The notes: generated by a model not told the origin, from the sequence alone. Counted from the stretch's first letter, positions 7,082 through 15,503 are shown. The stretch is DNA of 32,363 bases from Ruminococcus flavefaciens (GCF_900108555.1 NZ_FNWV01000019.1:1-32363), one strand, 5' to 3'. Numbers and translations are program-made.

Positions 7082-8292
7082 AAAATGTGACAGGAAGTCT
7101 GCAAACCAAGCGTGGCAAGTACTATGCTGTGCTGAATTTATACGACCACACAGGTAAACGAAAACAGAAATGGGTATCCACGGGATATGAGATCAGAGGT
7201 AATAAGAAAGCTGCGAAAGCCTTCCTTGACGAGCTGCTTGTAGCTTACAACAAGAAACAGCAGGCGGCACTGAAAGTTATCTCAAAGATGAAACACCCCG
7301 AGCAGTTTATAAAGGAGCAGAGCCGGATAATGGCTCTGCCTCTGTTTTTATACATCGAAGAATGGATCGACCACTCGTCTGTGAAGCTCCAGCCGACTAC
7401 TATTGACGGTTACAGACAGCTCTGCAACGGCAGGATACGGACGTTCTTCGAGAGTCGCGGAACTATCGTTTATGATCTCACAGGCGAGGATCTGAACGAG
7501 TTCTATGCTTACCTTACAAGGCAGGGACTGAAAGGTGCGTCTCAGCAGAGGTATCACGGACTGATACATTCCGCATACAGCTTTCTAATGAAGCACCAGT
7601 ACATTGACAGCAATCCCTGTGATTTCGCCGACCGTCCAAAGGCTGAAAAGTACCGTGGAGCATACTATAATCAGTCGGAGTTGACGGAACTGTTCCGTGC
7701 TGCGAAAGAGAGCACGATATACATTCCCGTGCTTCTTGCTGCATATTACGGACTTCGCCGCAGCGAGGTACTCGGTATCAAGTGGAGCAATATCGACTTC
7801 GGGAACGGCACCATCCGCATTGCTCACAAGGTCGTGGAGCAGAAGGTGGACGGCAAATATCAGACAGTCGGGCACGACAAAATGAAAACGGAGTCCAGCA
7901 ACAGGATACTTCCGCTGATGAAGGAAGTGGCAATGGCACTGCGGAGGCTGAAGCTCCATCAGGACGAGCAGCGCCGTTTATGCGGTAATTCTTACGTTCA
8001 CGAATACGATGACTACGTCTGCGTGAATGAGATAGGTCAGCTTCTCAGACCAAATTATGTTACGGCAAAATTCAGTGAGCTGCTGAAAGAAAACGGCTTG
8101 AAGCACATACGCTATCATGATCTTCGCCATAGCTGTGCCAGCCTGTTACTTGCAAACGGAGTGCCGATGAAAGAGATACAGGAGTGGCTGGGACACTCGA
8201 ACTACCGCACAACAGCCGACGTTTATTCTCATCTTGATTTCAGCAGCAAGGAGCATTCGGCGGAGATAATCTCCCATGTACTGGCGGTGTGA
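7078..8292 (+). CDS. int: Tyrosine integrase (Tn916-type), copy 1
   Basis: A 404-residue tyrosine recombinase. The N-terminal arm-binding region begins KNVTGSLQTKRGKYY, followed by the SAM-like core-binding domain and the catalytic domain. The catalytic set is visible: Arg in YGLRRSEVLG (about 225), HDLRHSCASLL (about 347), WLGHSNYRTTADVYSH (Tyr about 382). The start is ATG 7078 because AAGGAGG lies eight bases upstream; a GTG nine bases earlier is inside that RBS. It forms an operon with the excisionase. A close relative lies at 9072-10292, aligning along its length without large gaps and with more than half the residues identical by eye. Confidence 0.92.
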   Translation: MKNVTGSLQTKRGKYYAVLNLYDHTGKRKQKWVSTGYEIRGNKKAAKAFLDELLVAYNKKQQAALKVISKMKHPEQFIKEQSRIMALPLFLYIEEWIDHSSVKLQPTTIDGYRQLCNGRIRTFFESRGTIVYDLTGEDLNEFYAYLTRQGLKGASQQRYHGLIHSAYSFLMKHQYIDSNPCDFADRPKAEKYRGAYYNQSELTELFRAAKESTIYIPVLLAAYYGLRRSEVLGIKWSNIDFGNGTIRIAHKVVEQKVDGKYQTVGHDKMKTESSNRILPLMKEVAMALRRLKLHQDEQRRLCGNSYVHEYDDYVCVNEIGQLLRPNYVTAKFSELLKENGLKHIRYHDLRHSCASLLLANGVPMKEIQEWLGHSNYRTTADVYSHLDFSSKEHSAEIISHVLAV

Positions 8293-8294
8293 GG

Positions 8295-8323
8295 TTGACA
8301 TAATCAGTGTGGTGATGTATAAT
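8295..8323 (+). promoter_or_regulatory. Consensus sigma-A promoter of the VanZ-like gene
   Basis: TTGACA (8295-8300) and TATAAT (8318-8323) are separated by 17 bp, a perfect consensus match. It begins three bases after the integrase stop and drives the gene at 8385. Confidence 0.85.
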
Positions 8324-8384
8324 ATAAGTAAGAAAAATCGGAATTTATCAAGCTATCTGCTAAAGAAAGGATGAGGCAGCGACT

Positions 8385-8921
8385 ATGATTGAGATTTCCT
8401 ATCTACAGATGTTTTTTTTTATAACTCTCATTTGGATAATTGTGCGATTCATAATTGCAATCAGATTCAAGAAGTTTTCGGTAAAACGAGAACTACAGAT
8501 GCTTCTTGTATACATATGCCTTGTAGTTATTGCAAGATTTGTATACTTCCCGTTACATTTTGTTGATGGAAAAATAGGTACACTAACGATTGGATTTTCA
8601 GAGACACCGTCTGACATGATAAGTTTAATCCCGTTCTTTTTTCTCTTTGACAGATATGATGGATGGCTTATCAATATTATCGGGAACATAGCAATGTTTA
8701 TACCTGTAGGAATAGTATGGCCTATCTGTTTTCGCAAGCTTGATAATATCAAAAAAACAGTGTTCGCAGGGATTTGTTTTATTATCTTTATTGAGCTGTC
8801 CCAACTGCTATGTCCCGAAAGGCATACAGATATTGATGACATAATATTAAATACGAGCGGTGTTATGATTGGAGCGTGTGTCATATTTGCTATACGAAAA
8901 GCCACAAATTCTGATTTATAA
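8385..8921 (+). CDS. VanZ-like membrane protein
   Basis: A 178-residue hydrophobic protein with about five membrane segments (near residues 8-28, 38-55, 78-105, 122-142 and 152-170). The signature of the VanZ-like family is visible: LIPFFFLF, then NIIGNIAMFIPVGIVWP, then ELSQLLCPERHTDIDDIILNTSGVMIGA. VanZ lowers teicoplanin susceptibility; most family members are uncharacterised. It has its own perfect promoter and a terminator and sits between two integrase genes, which fits cargo of the element. The ATG follows AAAGGATGAGG. Confidence 0.85.
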   Translation: MIEISYLQMFFFITLIWIIVRFIIAIRFKKFSVKRELQMLLVYICLVVIARFVYFPLHFVDGKIGTLTIGFSETPSDMISLIPFFFLFDRYDGWLINIIGNIAMFIPVGIVWPICFRKLDNIKKTVFAGICFIIFIELSQLLCPERHTDIDDIILNTSGVMIGACVIFAIRKATNSDL

Positions 8922-8927
8922 TAACAG

Positions 8928-8960
8928 CCGGAAAGCTAACAACTTTCCGGTTTATTTTTT
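8928..8960 (+). terminator. Intrinsic terminator after the VanZ-like gene
   Basis: CCGGAAAG (8928-8935) pairs with CTTTCCGG (8943-8950) around a 7-nt loop, followed by TTTATTTTTT. Confidence 0.9.
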
Positions 8961-9004
8961 TGCTCCCGCAAATGTGTCTGAAATCTTAATTCTGAGTCCG
9001 AATA

Positions 9005-9033
9005 TTGCTTTTCGGGACAGGTTGTGGTATACT
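9005..9033 (+). promoter_or_regulatory. Promoter of the second integrase
   Basis: TTGCTT (9005-9010) and TATACT (9028-9033) with a 17-bp spacer lie 38 bases before the ATG at 9072. Confidence 0.6.
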
Positions 9034-9071
9034 GTAGTCGCTGAAGCGGATTTCCGAAACAGGAGGTAAAA

Positions 9072-10292
9072 ATGAAAGAAGTAACAGGAAATCTGCAAGT
9101 AAAAAATGGCAAGTACTATGTGCTTGTGAATCTGTACGACCGCAGCGGCAAGCGTTCCATAAAGTGGGTAGCACTGGGGCTGGACGCAAGAGGCAACAAG
9201 AAAGCTGCCAAGGCTCGTATGGCGGAGGTGCTGGAGGAGTACAACCGCAGTCAGAGGAAGCTGCTGAGAACTATCAGCAAGAAGAAAGCTCCCGAGAAGT
9301 TCATTCAGCAGCGGGAACAGGTGCAGTATCAGTCGCTGACAGAGTTCCTCACTGACTGGATAAACCTGTCGTCAGACAGGCTTCAGCCGTCCACGATAGA
9401 CGGCTATATGAAAATGGTGAACGGCAGGATAACCGAGTTCTTCGGGAACAGCGGTATAACGATAGGTGACCTTGCAGGCGAGGACCTTAACGACTTCTAT
9501 GCCTATCTTGAAGACTCAGGCTTGTCGGGAGCGTCAGCTTTGCGCTATCACGGACTTATCCACGCAGCATTCAGCTACGCGGTGAAGAAGGAGCTCCTCG
9601 ATGATAATCCTTGCGACCACGCAGACCACCCGAAGAGGGAGCGCTACCGTGCCTCATTTTACAGTGAGGAAGAGCTGAGAGACCTGCTTATTGCGGCGAG
9701 GGAAAGTCCCATATACATTCCCATAATGCTTGCGGCTTACTACGGACTCAGACGCAGCGAGGCTCTCGGGCTGAAATGGAGTAACATCGACTTCCAGTCC
9801 AAAACCATTTCCATATCCCACAAGGTAATCGAGGCTAATGTGGACGGCAAATATCAGGCAAAGGGCTTCGACAGAATGAAGAACCAGTCCAGCAACAGGA
9901 CACTCCCGCTCATTGAGGACGTCGAAAATAAACTGCTTTACCACCGACAGCAACAGTCTATGAATGCGGCAGTTCTCCGAGGTGCGTACTGCCATGACTG
10001 TGATGATTACGTCTGCACTGATGCAACAGGTCAGCTTATGCGTCCGAACTTCATATCAGTGCAGTTCGGAAAGCTGCTCAAGGACAACGGATTCCGACAC
10101 ATACGTTATCACGACCTGCGTCACACCTGTGCAAGCCTGCTCTTGAAGAACGGCATACCAATGAAAGCGATACAGGAGTGGCTGGGACACTCAACATTCG
10201 AGGTAACAGCCAACATTTATGCTCATCTGGACTACTCCAGCAAGGAGAGCTCGGCGGCAAAAATGGCACAGCTACTTGCAATTAGCGAATAA
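9072..10292 (+). CDS. int: Tyrosine integrase (Tn916-type), copy 2
   Basis: A 406-residue tyrosine recombinase homologous to the 7078-8292 integrase along its full length. The N-terminus begins KEVTGNLQVKNGKYY. Catalytic motifs are YGLRRSEALGLKWSN, HDLRHTCASLLLKNG and WLGHSTFEVTANIYAHLD. The ATG has ACAGGAGGT six bases upstream. No excisionase precedes it, unlike copy 1. The gene ends about 130 bp before the tRNA-Trp-like att site and reads toward it, the usual arrangement for an integrase that uses that site. Confidence 0.92.
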   Translation: MKEVTGNLQVKNGKYYVLVNLYDRSGKRSIKWVALGLDARGNKKAAKARMAEVLEEYNRSQRKLLRTISKKKAPEKFIQQREQVQYQSLTEFLTDWINLSSDRLQPSTIDGYMKMVNGRITEFFGNSGITIGDLAGEDLNDFYAYLEDSGLSGASALRYHGLIHAAFSYAVKKELLDDNPCDHADHPKRERYRASFYSEEELRDLLIAARESPIYIPIMLAAYYGLRRSEALGLKWSNIDFQSKTISISHKVIEANVDGKYQAKGFDRMKNQSSNRTLPLIEDVENKLLYHRQQQSMNAAVLRGAYCHDCDDYVCTDATGQLMRPNFISVQFGKLLKDNGFRHIRYHDLRHTCASLLLKNGIPMKAIQEWLGHSTFEVTANIYAHLDYSSKESSAAKMAQLLAISE

Positions 10293-10298
10293 AATAAG

Positions 10299-10334
10299 TC
10301 CTGCACAGAACTTTTGACAGTTCAGCACAGGACG
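10299..10334. other. Imperfect hairpin after the second integrase
   Basis: GTCCTG/CAGGAC form the outer stem and GAAC/GTTC an inner stem; no T-run follows. It could take part in integrase or excisionase binding near the att site. Confidence 0.4.
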
Positions 10335-10348
10335 CACAAAATATCCAA

Positions 10349-10370
10349 GTGTTAGAAAAGTGTTAGAAAT
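10349..10370 (+). repeat. Tandem 11-bp repeats near att, possible integrase arm sites
   Basis: AGTGTTAGAAA occurs twice back to back (10349-10359, 10360-10370), 54 bp from the att core. Tandem short direct repeats beside att are typical binding sites for the N-terminal arm-binding domain of Tn916/lambda-type integrases. Function is inferred from position. Confidence 0.5.
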
Positions 10371-10392
10371 GAACAGCCGTTCATAAATGGCA

Positions 10393-10425
10393 AATGCCGT
10401 AAACGGCGAGTTTACGGCATTTTTT
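10393..10425 (+). terminator. Intrinsic terminator of integrase copy 2
   Basis: A perfect 12-bp stem AATGCCGTAAAC/GTTTACGGCATT (10393-10404 and 10410-10421) with a GGCGA loop is followed by TTTTT. It directly abuts the tRNA-derived att sequence. Confidence 0.9.
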
Positions 10426-10452
10426 GGCAGGGGCAGAAGGACTTGAAGCTTC
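10425..10452 (-). other. att: Attachment site: 3' end of a tRNA-Trp gene
   Basis: Read on the minus strand this is a T-loop (TTCAAGT), a T-stem strand (CCTTC), an acceptor strand TGCCCCT, discriminator G and CCA. AGGGGCA...TGCCCCTGCCA is the acceptor stem of bacterial tRNA-Trp. The 5' T-stem strand reads GAAGC where GAAGG would pair, and beyond it no anticodon arm is found, so only the tRNA 3' tail is present. The identity block therefore runs from CCA to about 10447 (23 bp). Such tails are made when a tyrosine integrase inserts an element at a tRNA 3' end. Integrase genes flank it on both sides and both read toward it. Confidence 0.65.
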
Positions 10453-10537
10453 TATACCCTGCATCTTTTTTTGCCTATACTTCGGGGATTATCAGCTCTG
10501 TAAAATGAGCTGTGTGCAGTTCGTGTGCATTTGTAAT

Positions 10538-11623
10538 TTATGCCGCACCATCACTTTTTTCAGTACGGGTATCGCGGATTACTTCATACATATATTCGTC
10601 GAATACTTTGAGGCTGTCACGAACTCTCTGCTTCGGAGTTCTTATATAGACAGCATCCAGAACCTTAGAGTTAGCCCAACCTCCGAGTTTTTCAAGGACT
10701 TCCTTCTCGACACCCAGTCCGTTCATTGTTGTTGCGAACTGAGCACGAAGGTCATGGAAAGTCATTTTTAAACCGTGCTTTTTGAGTAGTCTGTCGTAGC
10801 GGCGCTTCAGAGCACCATAGTTCTCATTTACGATAAAATCAGTATCACTGTTGTGAGGTACTTGCTGTATGAGGTTGTAGATATAGTCTGGAATAGGAAT
10901 ATCACGGGTAGATAATTCTGTTTTGTTGCGATTCTGTATAGTATCATGACCATTGATGCAAACCCTTGTTCGTCTGACTTTTATGTATCTACCGTTGTCG
11001 TCCTCATAGATGTCTCCGAATTGAAGGCCGCGCACTTCCGAGATTCTCATACCACCACACCACACTGAAAGTAGGCATGGAAGTTCAACACTGGATCCTA
11101 TAATTACTTTCAGTACTTTATTAAGATCCGGGAGTTCTTCCTTTACCGTTTTAGGAGGTAATTTCAGTTTTCGGATTGAAGGAAGCTCAACATCAAATAA
11201 CAGTGCTGCACTCCTAACTAAATCGTACCCAGTCTTTATAGACTTATAACCAAGCCCACGCTCAGCATCTATATTAATTGCACGCTGAACGTCGATTGTC
11301 TTGACGTCAGTAATATTAAATCCATATATTGCTTGGAGCCTGTTCTTAGCAGCAACTTCGTATCCGTAGAGGGTGGTTGGAGCGATAACATTACGTTTAG
11401 AATCAATATAGGCCTCGACCGCTTCTTTAACAGTAATCTTCGAGGGGGTAACATCAACATTTAGTCTTTTAAACTCTTCAACTGCAATGATTAGCTCTAA
11501 CTCCGTATCACGAACAATGGACTTTCTCATTGGTTTGCCGTTTGCTTTTTTACCGTAGGTAACCTGTTTACGTAACTTACCATTAGGCAATTCTTGGAAC
11601 TTCATAGTTATATTCGATTTCAT
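10538..11623 (-). CDS. int: Tyrosine integrase (XerC/D-like), third integrase
   Basis: A 361-residue tyrosine recombinase unlike the two plus-strand copies. The N-terminal segment (FQELPNGKLRKQVTYGKK) is an arm-binding-like domain, then a SAM-like core-binding domain (VKEAVEAYIDSKRNVIAPTT). Catalytic residues are Arg in CGGMRISEVRGLQF, the HDLRAQFATTM motif and the Tyr in LDAVYIRTP. The usual GHS box is GGW here (LEKLGGWANSK), a variation also seen in other phage-type integrases. It is the last gene of the minus-strand operon and ends about 85 bp from the att site. The ATG 11623 follows AAAGGCTGATAAGA, whose SD lies inside a hairpin. Confidence 0.9.
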   Translation of the reverse strand: MKSNITMKFQELPNGKLRKQVTYGKKANGKPMRKSIVRDTELELIIAVEEFKRLNVDVTPSKITVKEAVEAYIDSKRNVIAPTTLYGYEVAAKNRLQAIYGFNITDVKTIDVQRAINIDAERGLGYKSIKTGYDLVRSAALLFDVELPSIRKLKLPPKTVKEELPDLNKVLKVIIGSSVELPCLLSVWCGGMRISEVRGLQFGDIYEDDNGRYIKVRRTRVCINGHDTIQNRNKTELSTRDIPIPDYIYNLIQQVPHNSDTDFIVNENYGALKRRYDRLLKKHGLKMTFHDLRAQFATTMNGLGVEKEVLEKLGGWANSKVLDAVYIRTPKQRVRDSLKVFDEYMYEVIRDTRTEKSDGAA

Positions 11624-11631
11624 TCTTATCA

Positions 11632-11653
11632 GCCTTTCTATAATAAGAAAGGC
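11632..11653 (-). promoter_or_regulatory. Hairpin covering the integrase ribosome binding site
   Basis: GCCTTTC (11632-11638) pairs with GAAAGGC (11647-11653) around an 8-nt AT loop. On the minus-strand transcript the downstream arm contains the AAAGG of the RBS for the integrase starting at 11623. Folding would hide the RBS and lower integrase translation. With only A/T in the loop and no T-run after it, termination is a weaker explanation. Confidence 0.5.
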
Positions 11654-11670
11654 AGTATAACGATGTCCTC

Positions 11671-11699
11671 ATTATACCACCTTTCAGTGCAAATGTAAA
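11671..11699 (-). promoter_or_regulatory. Promoter of the third integrase
   Basis: On the minus strand TTTACA (11699-11694) and TATAAT (11676-11671) with a 17-bp spacer. Transcription would start near 11664, upstream of the RBS hairpin, allowing integrase expression apart from the operon before it. Confidence 0.6.
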
Positions 11700-11708
11700 G
11701 AGGGGTAC

Positions 11709-11936
11709 TTACAACGCCATCAGGTCGTTGAAGTCCATACCTGTGACGTAAAGGAGATTATCTACTCTTCCGAGTGTGACATTCTCTGCGGACTTATCGT
11801 ACTCATGAAGAGTACGTTCGCCGACCTGAAGGTAGGAAGCGAGCTCCGCATCACTGACATCACGCAGGTTCTGCCAGTAGCGTATACGGGCCCATATTTG
11901 CTTGTAAAGCGTGATTCTTTTTGTGTTTTTAGCCAT
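11709..11936 (-). CDS. Small HTH regulator (paralog 1)
   Basis: A 75-residue protein beginning MAKNTKRITLYKQIW. A helix-turn-helix of the XRE/phage-repressor kind is visible: VSDAELASYLQVGERTLHEYDKSAENVTLGRVDNLLYVTG. The ATG at 11936 is selected because AAGGAGGTGAACAC precedes it; the frame extends 12 codons further upstream without an RBS. It resembles the next gene (LYKQIWARIRYWQ against LSKDLWLAIRAWQ, and the HTH), so the two arose by duplication. It probably controls integrase or transfer genes of this element. Confidence 0.65.
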   Translation of the reverse strand: MAKNTKRITLYKQIWARIRYWQNLRDVSDAELASYLQVGERTLHEYDKSAENVTLGRVDNLLYVTGMDFNDLMAL

Positions 11937-11949
11937 TGTGTTCACCTCC

Positions 11950-12309
11950 TTATCTGGGGTAACGTCCTGCACCAGCAGCTGCCATTATGCTATCTAAAGA
12001 ACTGCTGGGAGCTGGCTGTGGATATGTTGCCTGTGGATTAGTATATGATTGCGCTTTGTTTTGATTAGATATGTAATTCAAATATTGGGTAAAAGCATAC
12101 ATTAAAGGATCCTCACCATAAGTAGTGGCGAGATTGTCGAGCTTTTCCAGGGTCAAGCCGTGCGCCGAGATATCGTATGATTTCAGTGTCCTGACGTTAA
12201 CCTTAAGGCAGGCGGCGAGATCCTCGTCGGACATGCCAACTAACTTCTGCCACGCTCTAATCGCTAACCATAAATCTTTGGACAGCGGCGGATGTTTTGT
12301 AGTGATCAT
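11950..12309 (-). CDS. Small HTH regulator with Pro/Ser/Gln-rich tail (paralog 2)
   Basis: A 119-residue protein with an HTH domain (MSDEDLAACLKVNVRTLKSYD, residues ~25-45) matching the neighbouring 75-residue protein. A C-terminal extension of about 45 residues rich in N, Q, P, S and A (SYTNPQATYPQPAPSSSLDS) ends in AAAGAGRYPR. The ATG at 12309 has TTGGAGGT in front; a longer frame to 12384 lacks an RBS. The stop lies 13 bases before the start of paralog 1, in the same operon. It may act with its paralog as a heterodimer or as an opposed repressor/activator pair; that is inference. Confidence 0.65.
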   Translation of the reverse strand: MITTKHPPLSKDLWLAIRAWQKLVGMSDEDLAACLKVNVRTLKSYDISAHGLTLEKLDNLATTYGEDPLMYAFTQYLNYISNQNKAQSYTNPQATYPQPAPSSSLDSIMAAAGAGRYPR

Positions 12310-12380
12310 TGTTTTTACCTCCAAAATTGTTTTATTTGAGAGCGGCGCTAGGCCGCCCCAGTTATTCATTTTTATCGTAG

Positions 12381-15300
12381 TCAACCCACATAAGGCGGAC
12401 GGTAGCTCTCGCCCATTATAGCTGTGATGAGTTGGATATTCCGCTTAAAATACTCACTATAAACAGAACCCATAACGGCACAGTTAAAATCGGGAAGCGT
12501 TCGGATAACGTTGATGTCGAGCTTTGTGAGCTCAGCAACAGCTTTTGTACACTCCTCACCGAGCGGTCTAAAGAGAATATGAGTTCCGCAATACTTATAG
12601 ACCATTGTAAGACTTGCGTTAAGAAAATCTTGTGATGCAAGAATCACAGAAATGTTGTCTTTTCTTACCCTGCTCAGTATGTTGACGAGTGTACTGGTTT
12701 TATGATGATTAAAAGTTTGAACTTCATCAAGAATTAGTGTCATCGAACCATCTTTGTGCTTATCTTTATAAGAATACAGCGTATCGAAAAGCACATCGAA
12801 AGGATTGCCTTCTACGTTGATGGTTGCATCTCCAGATGATATAACGAATACTTTTCCTCTATCAGAGAGGAACTTATCCCAGCCCGGAGGCTGAACTCCG
12901 TTCCCACTCTCTTTGACCGTGCTTAATAATGCATCCAGCCTCGTTTTTAGCTTGCGCTCATCAGCATTCTCATCAAATCTTTTCGGAAGGTTGAAAATGC
13001 TTAGGTTGTTATTTATCTCATATTCTTTGAGCCATTCTTCAACCTTTGCCATCACTATAGCTTTTTGATTTGGACCAGTAAGATGCATTCCCGAGATTAA
13101 AAGACTTGACAGCCTTTGAACACGTTGAGTTATATCCTTACAGTCCTCAAAATTAAGAATATCTACAGGCCACCCCTGTGTAGACATATCCCAGAACGAG
13201 AAAGATTTATCGATTTTTTCAATAGGAATTCCATGGGCGATAAGTTCTTCCCGGCAGAATGAATTCGTTGGATCCATTACAACTACAAGATCATCAGCTT
13301 CTGCTCGCTGCAACACTTGCATCATTAGCCACGTCGATTTACCAGAGCCTTGGGCACCGGTCACAGCGATGAACGGAGTACCATGCTTATAATCTGTAAT
13401 TACCTGCCCGGCATACATATCTAGTCGAGGATGCTTTATGAAAGGGAAGAAATGATCGATATGCTTATTCGGCTTGTGGAATAGATCAGAAGCTACTGCC
13501 TCATCAACTATCCTGTTAGCCTCAGGACTAAGTAAATCTCGCGAAAGTGAATAGAAGCGCCGCGTTTTACTTATACCGTCTTCAGTCTTAACAGTCCAAG
13601 TTTTTTGTTCTCCCTTTGACTTTTCGTCTTTAAAGAGGACGTCCTCGTCCTGAAGATATTGAAGTGCTGTATTTCTTCCAACTGATACGTCTGCTAAGAG
13701 TTCGTCATTCATTTTATCCTTAGTTACGTTGATTGAATCATCACTTGCAACTAAAACTCCATCAATAGTATAGAATGGTGGGCCATATTGCTTTCCTATA
13801 GTATTACTATCATTACAAATTAAATTGCTCAATGCAGTACCTACAGCTTTACAAACACTGCGCCCCATTGAAGTCCTCGACTTAGCCTCTGTACGAAGCC
13901 AATCTTGAACTCTTTGAACGGCAGCATCTGTTAGAACGCCGACTTCATTCATCATAATTGCAGTAGATAGAAGCATTACCGCCGAACTGCTTTGACTTCT
14001 CCTCGGAAGTGTGGAAACAATCTCTTTAGCGGTCGTTACCGCAGCTTTTATACGTTGCTTAACCGCATCAGGGTTCTGTTCCGCAAGCTTCACAACAAAA
14101 TAGTCGAGTTCGCCCATCACTCTTTGAACCTGTTCAATGCTATCGACCTTGAGCCTATCAGCAATAGATAGCTGATGTATCTGGAACTCCTCTGGTATGG
14201 TTCCTGCATTATCTATCAACAAGACAGGAAGTAACCTTCTGAGGTCGTCATCAGCATATCCATTTTGAAGCAGCTCGTATAAATACTTTATTACCTTATT
14301 ACGATCATGCATTGAGCATATAGTGCAGGAATGACGCATAATAGCCACACAGTCGACATAGTGCGTTATCTCCTCCTCGATATAGGGCATACGCATCGAG
14401 GAAAAGAGAGCTTCTGTTGATCTATGATTTTTATTTTGCGTCACCGCTATTATAGCTTTTGCAGTATCATCATCTGATGTCTCCATTACCAACAGTCTGT
14501 CCTGTAGAAGCCCTTCTTCCTTATATTGAGGAAGAAGCCGACTGGCTGCAGAAATAACTGTTCCTATTATATTAGGAAGGGTATCCGGGAGCAGGCTGTG
14601 ATAGTCTGCCACAACATCATCGAACTTGCGATCTGTTGATTCTAAAGTTATATCGCAGAAGACGTTGTACATTTTATTGCACTTTTTCTCCCTAGTATCT
14701 TTCTTCAAGAACAAGCCCTCGAATTCGGGTCTCATCATTGCTGAATCAACAAAAATCCTTGAACCTTCTGGAGTCCAGTTCCAGCCAGCGTGTTTCGGTA
14801 GTGTAAGAAAACAAACCGCCTTACACAATCTCAACGCACGAAGAAAAGACTCATGATATAGATCTTTTCGTGCATAGCTCAATCCTCTTTGATGAAACTG
14901 AGTCTGCCTGCAAAGCTCAGAAGCCTCTATAACGCCATCCCAAAAAATCAATGGGTCAGCACGACCTTTCAAAAACACAACAAAAGCTAGGCACTTTCCA
15001 GGACCGCTGGCATTAACTATCAGGCAGCCGACAATAACAAAACGTGAAATCAACTTCGGTAAGCCGTTTTTCTCCCGCACAAACCATTTATCGTTTTGGT
15101 CGTCGAAATATAGCCTCGTATCTTCACCAACGGGATCGTTTAGAGCCCTATCTGGGATAAAACTGTTCGGAGAGGTTTCAAGTCCATTAATGATTATGCT
15201 TTCACTATTCAATGTTGACAAGCCGTATATTCTCCTGCCGTCTGCCAACCTGTATTCAGCTCTGACTTGCTTAACAGCGTCAGTGTGTGCATCTTCCTTT

Positions 15301-15458
15301 ATCGCCGGCATCATTCCTGCAATCTCTTCGGTTACATTCTGTTTCTTTTGCGCTTCAATTTCAACTTCAATATCCCTTATGGTATCACAAGCATCGAGAT
15401 AGTTATAGAAGTTTTCCTTTATACGATTTTGAATTTTGTCTGGTAACTCATATCCCAT
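12381..15458 (-). CDS. Large protein with C-terminal HerA/VirD4-type ATPase domain
   Basis: A 1025-residue protein in two parts. The C-terminal ~380 residues are a DNA-pumping P-loop ATPase of the HerA/FtsK/VirD4 superfamily: Walker A AVTGAQGSGKSTW (about residue 697), Walker B MTLILDEVQ (about 908) and a sensor-like VILASQDF. The N-terminal ~650 residues have no domain I can name with certainty; the stretch with LPKHAGWNWTPEGSRIF resembles the GW region of DUF927 proteins found with mobile-element helicases. The ATG follows AAAGGAGAATTATT. It lies between the RepA-like ATPase and the regulators. Together with Rep and Int but no adjacent relaxase, it may move double-stranded DNA, as the FtsK-like Tra proteins of actinobacterial elements do, or serve in replication. 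Confidence 0.7.
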   Translation of the reverse strand: MGYELPDKIQNRIKENFYNYLDACDTIRDIEVEIEAQKKQNVTEEIAGMMPAIKEDAHTDAVKQVRAEYRLADGRRIYGLSTLNSESIIINGLETSPNSFIPDRALNDPVGEDTRLYFDDQNDKWFVREKNGLPKLISRFVIVGCLIVNASGPGKCLAFVVFLKGRADPLIFWDGVIEASELCRQTQFHQRGLSYARKDLYHESFLRALRLCKAVCFLTLPKHAGWNWTPEGSRIFVDSAMMRPEFEGLFLKKDTREKKCNKMYNVFCDITLESTDRKFDDVVADYHSLLPDTLPNIIGTVISAASRLLPQYKEEGLLQDRLLVMETSDDDTAKAIIAVTQNKNHRSTEALFSSMRMPYIEEEITHYVDCVAIMRHSCTICSMHDRNKVIKYLYELLQNGYADDDLRRLLPVLLIDNAGTIPEEFQIHQLSIADRLKVDSIEQVQRVMGELDYFVVKLAEQNPDAVKQRIKAAVTTAKEIVSTLPRRSQSSSAVMLLSTAIMMNEVGVLTDAAVQRVQDWLRTEAKSRTSMGRSVCKAVGTALSNLICNDSNTIGKQYGPPFYTIDGVLVASDDSINVTKDKMNDELLADVSVGRNTALQYLQDEDVLFKDEKSKGEQKTWTVKTEDGISKTRRFYSLSRDLLSPEANRIVDEAVASDLFHKPNKHIDHFFPFIKHPRLDMYAGQVITDYKHGTPFIAVTGAQGSGKSTWLMMQVLQRAEADDLVVVMDPTNSFCREELIAHGIPIEKIDKSFSFWDMSTQGWPVDILNFEDCKDITQRVQRLSSLLISGMHLTGPNQKAIVMAKVEEWLKEYEINNNLSIFNLPKRFDENADERKLKTRLDALLSTVKESGNGVQPPGWDKFLSDRGKVFVISSGDATINVEGNPFDVLFDTLYSYKDKHKDGSMTLILDEVQTFNHHKTSTLVNILSRVRKDNISVILASQDFLNASLTMVYKYCGTHILFRPLGEECTKAVAELTKLDINVIRTLPDFNCAVMGSVYSEYFKRNIQLITAIMGESYRPPYVG

Positions 15459-15503
15459 AATAATTCTCCTTTATTACTTTTAAGATTAACAATATCTATA
15501 GTT

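Noticed and set aside
10425..10500. Possible complete tRNA gene
   Set aside because: Only the T-loop, 3' acceptor and CCA can be folded; no anticodon arm or 5' acceptor is found.
10424..10771. 115-codon plus-strand frame
   Set aside because: Crosses the att site and lies antisense to the end of integrase 3; no RBS or family.
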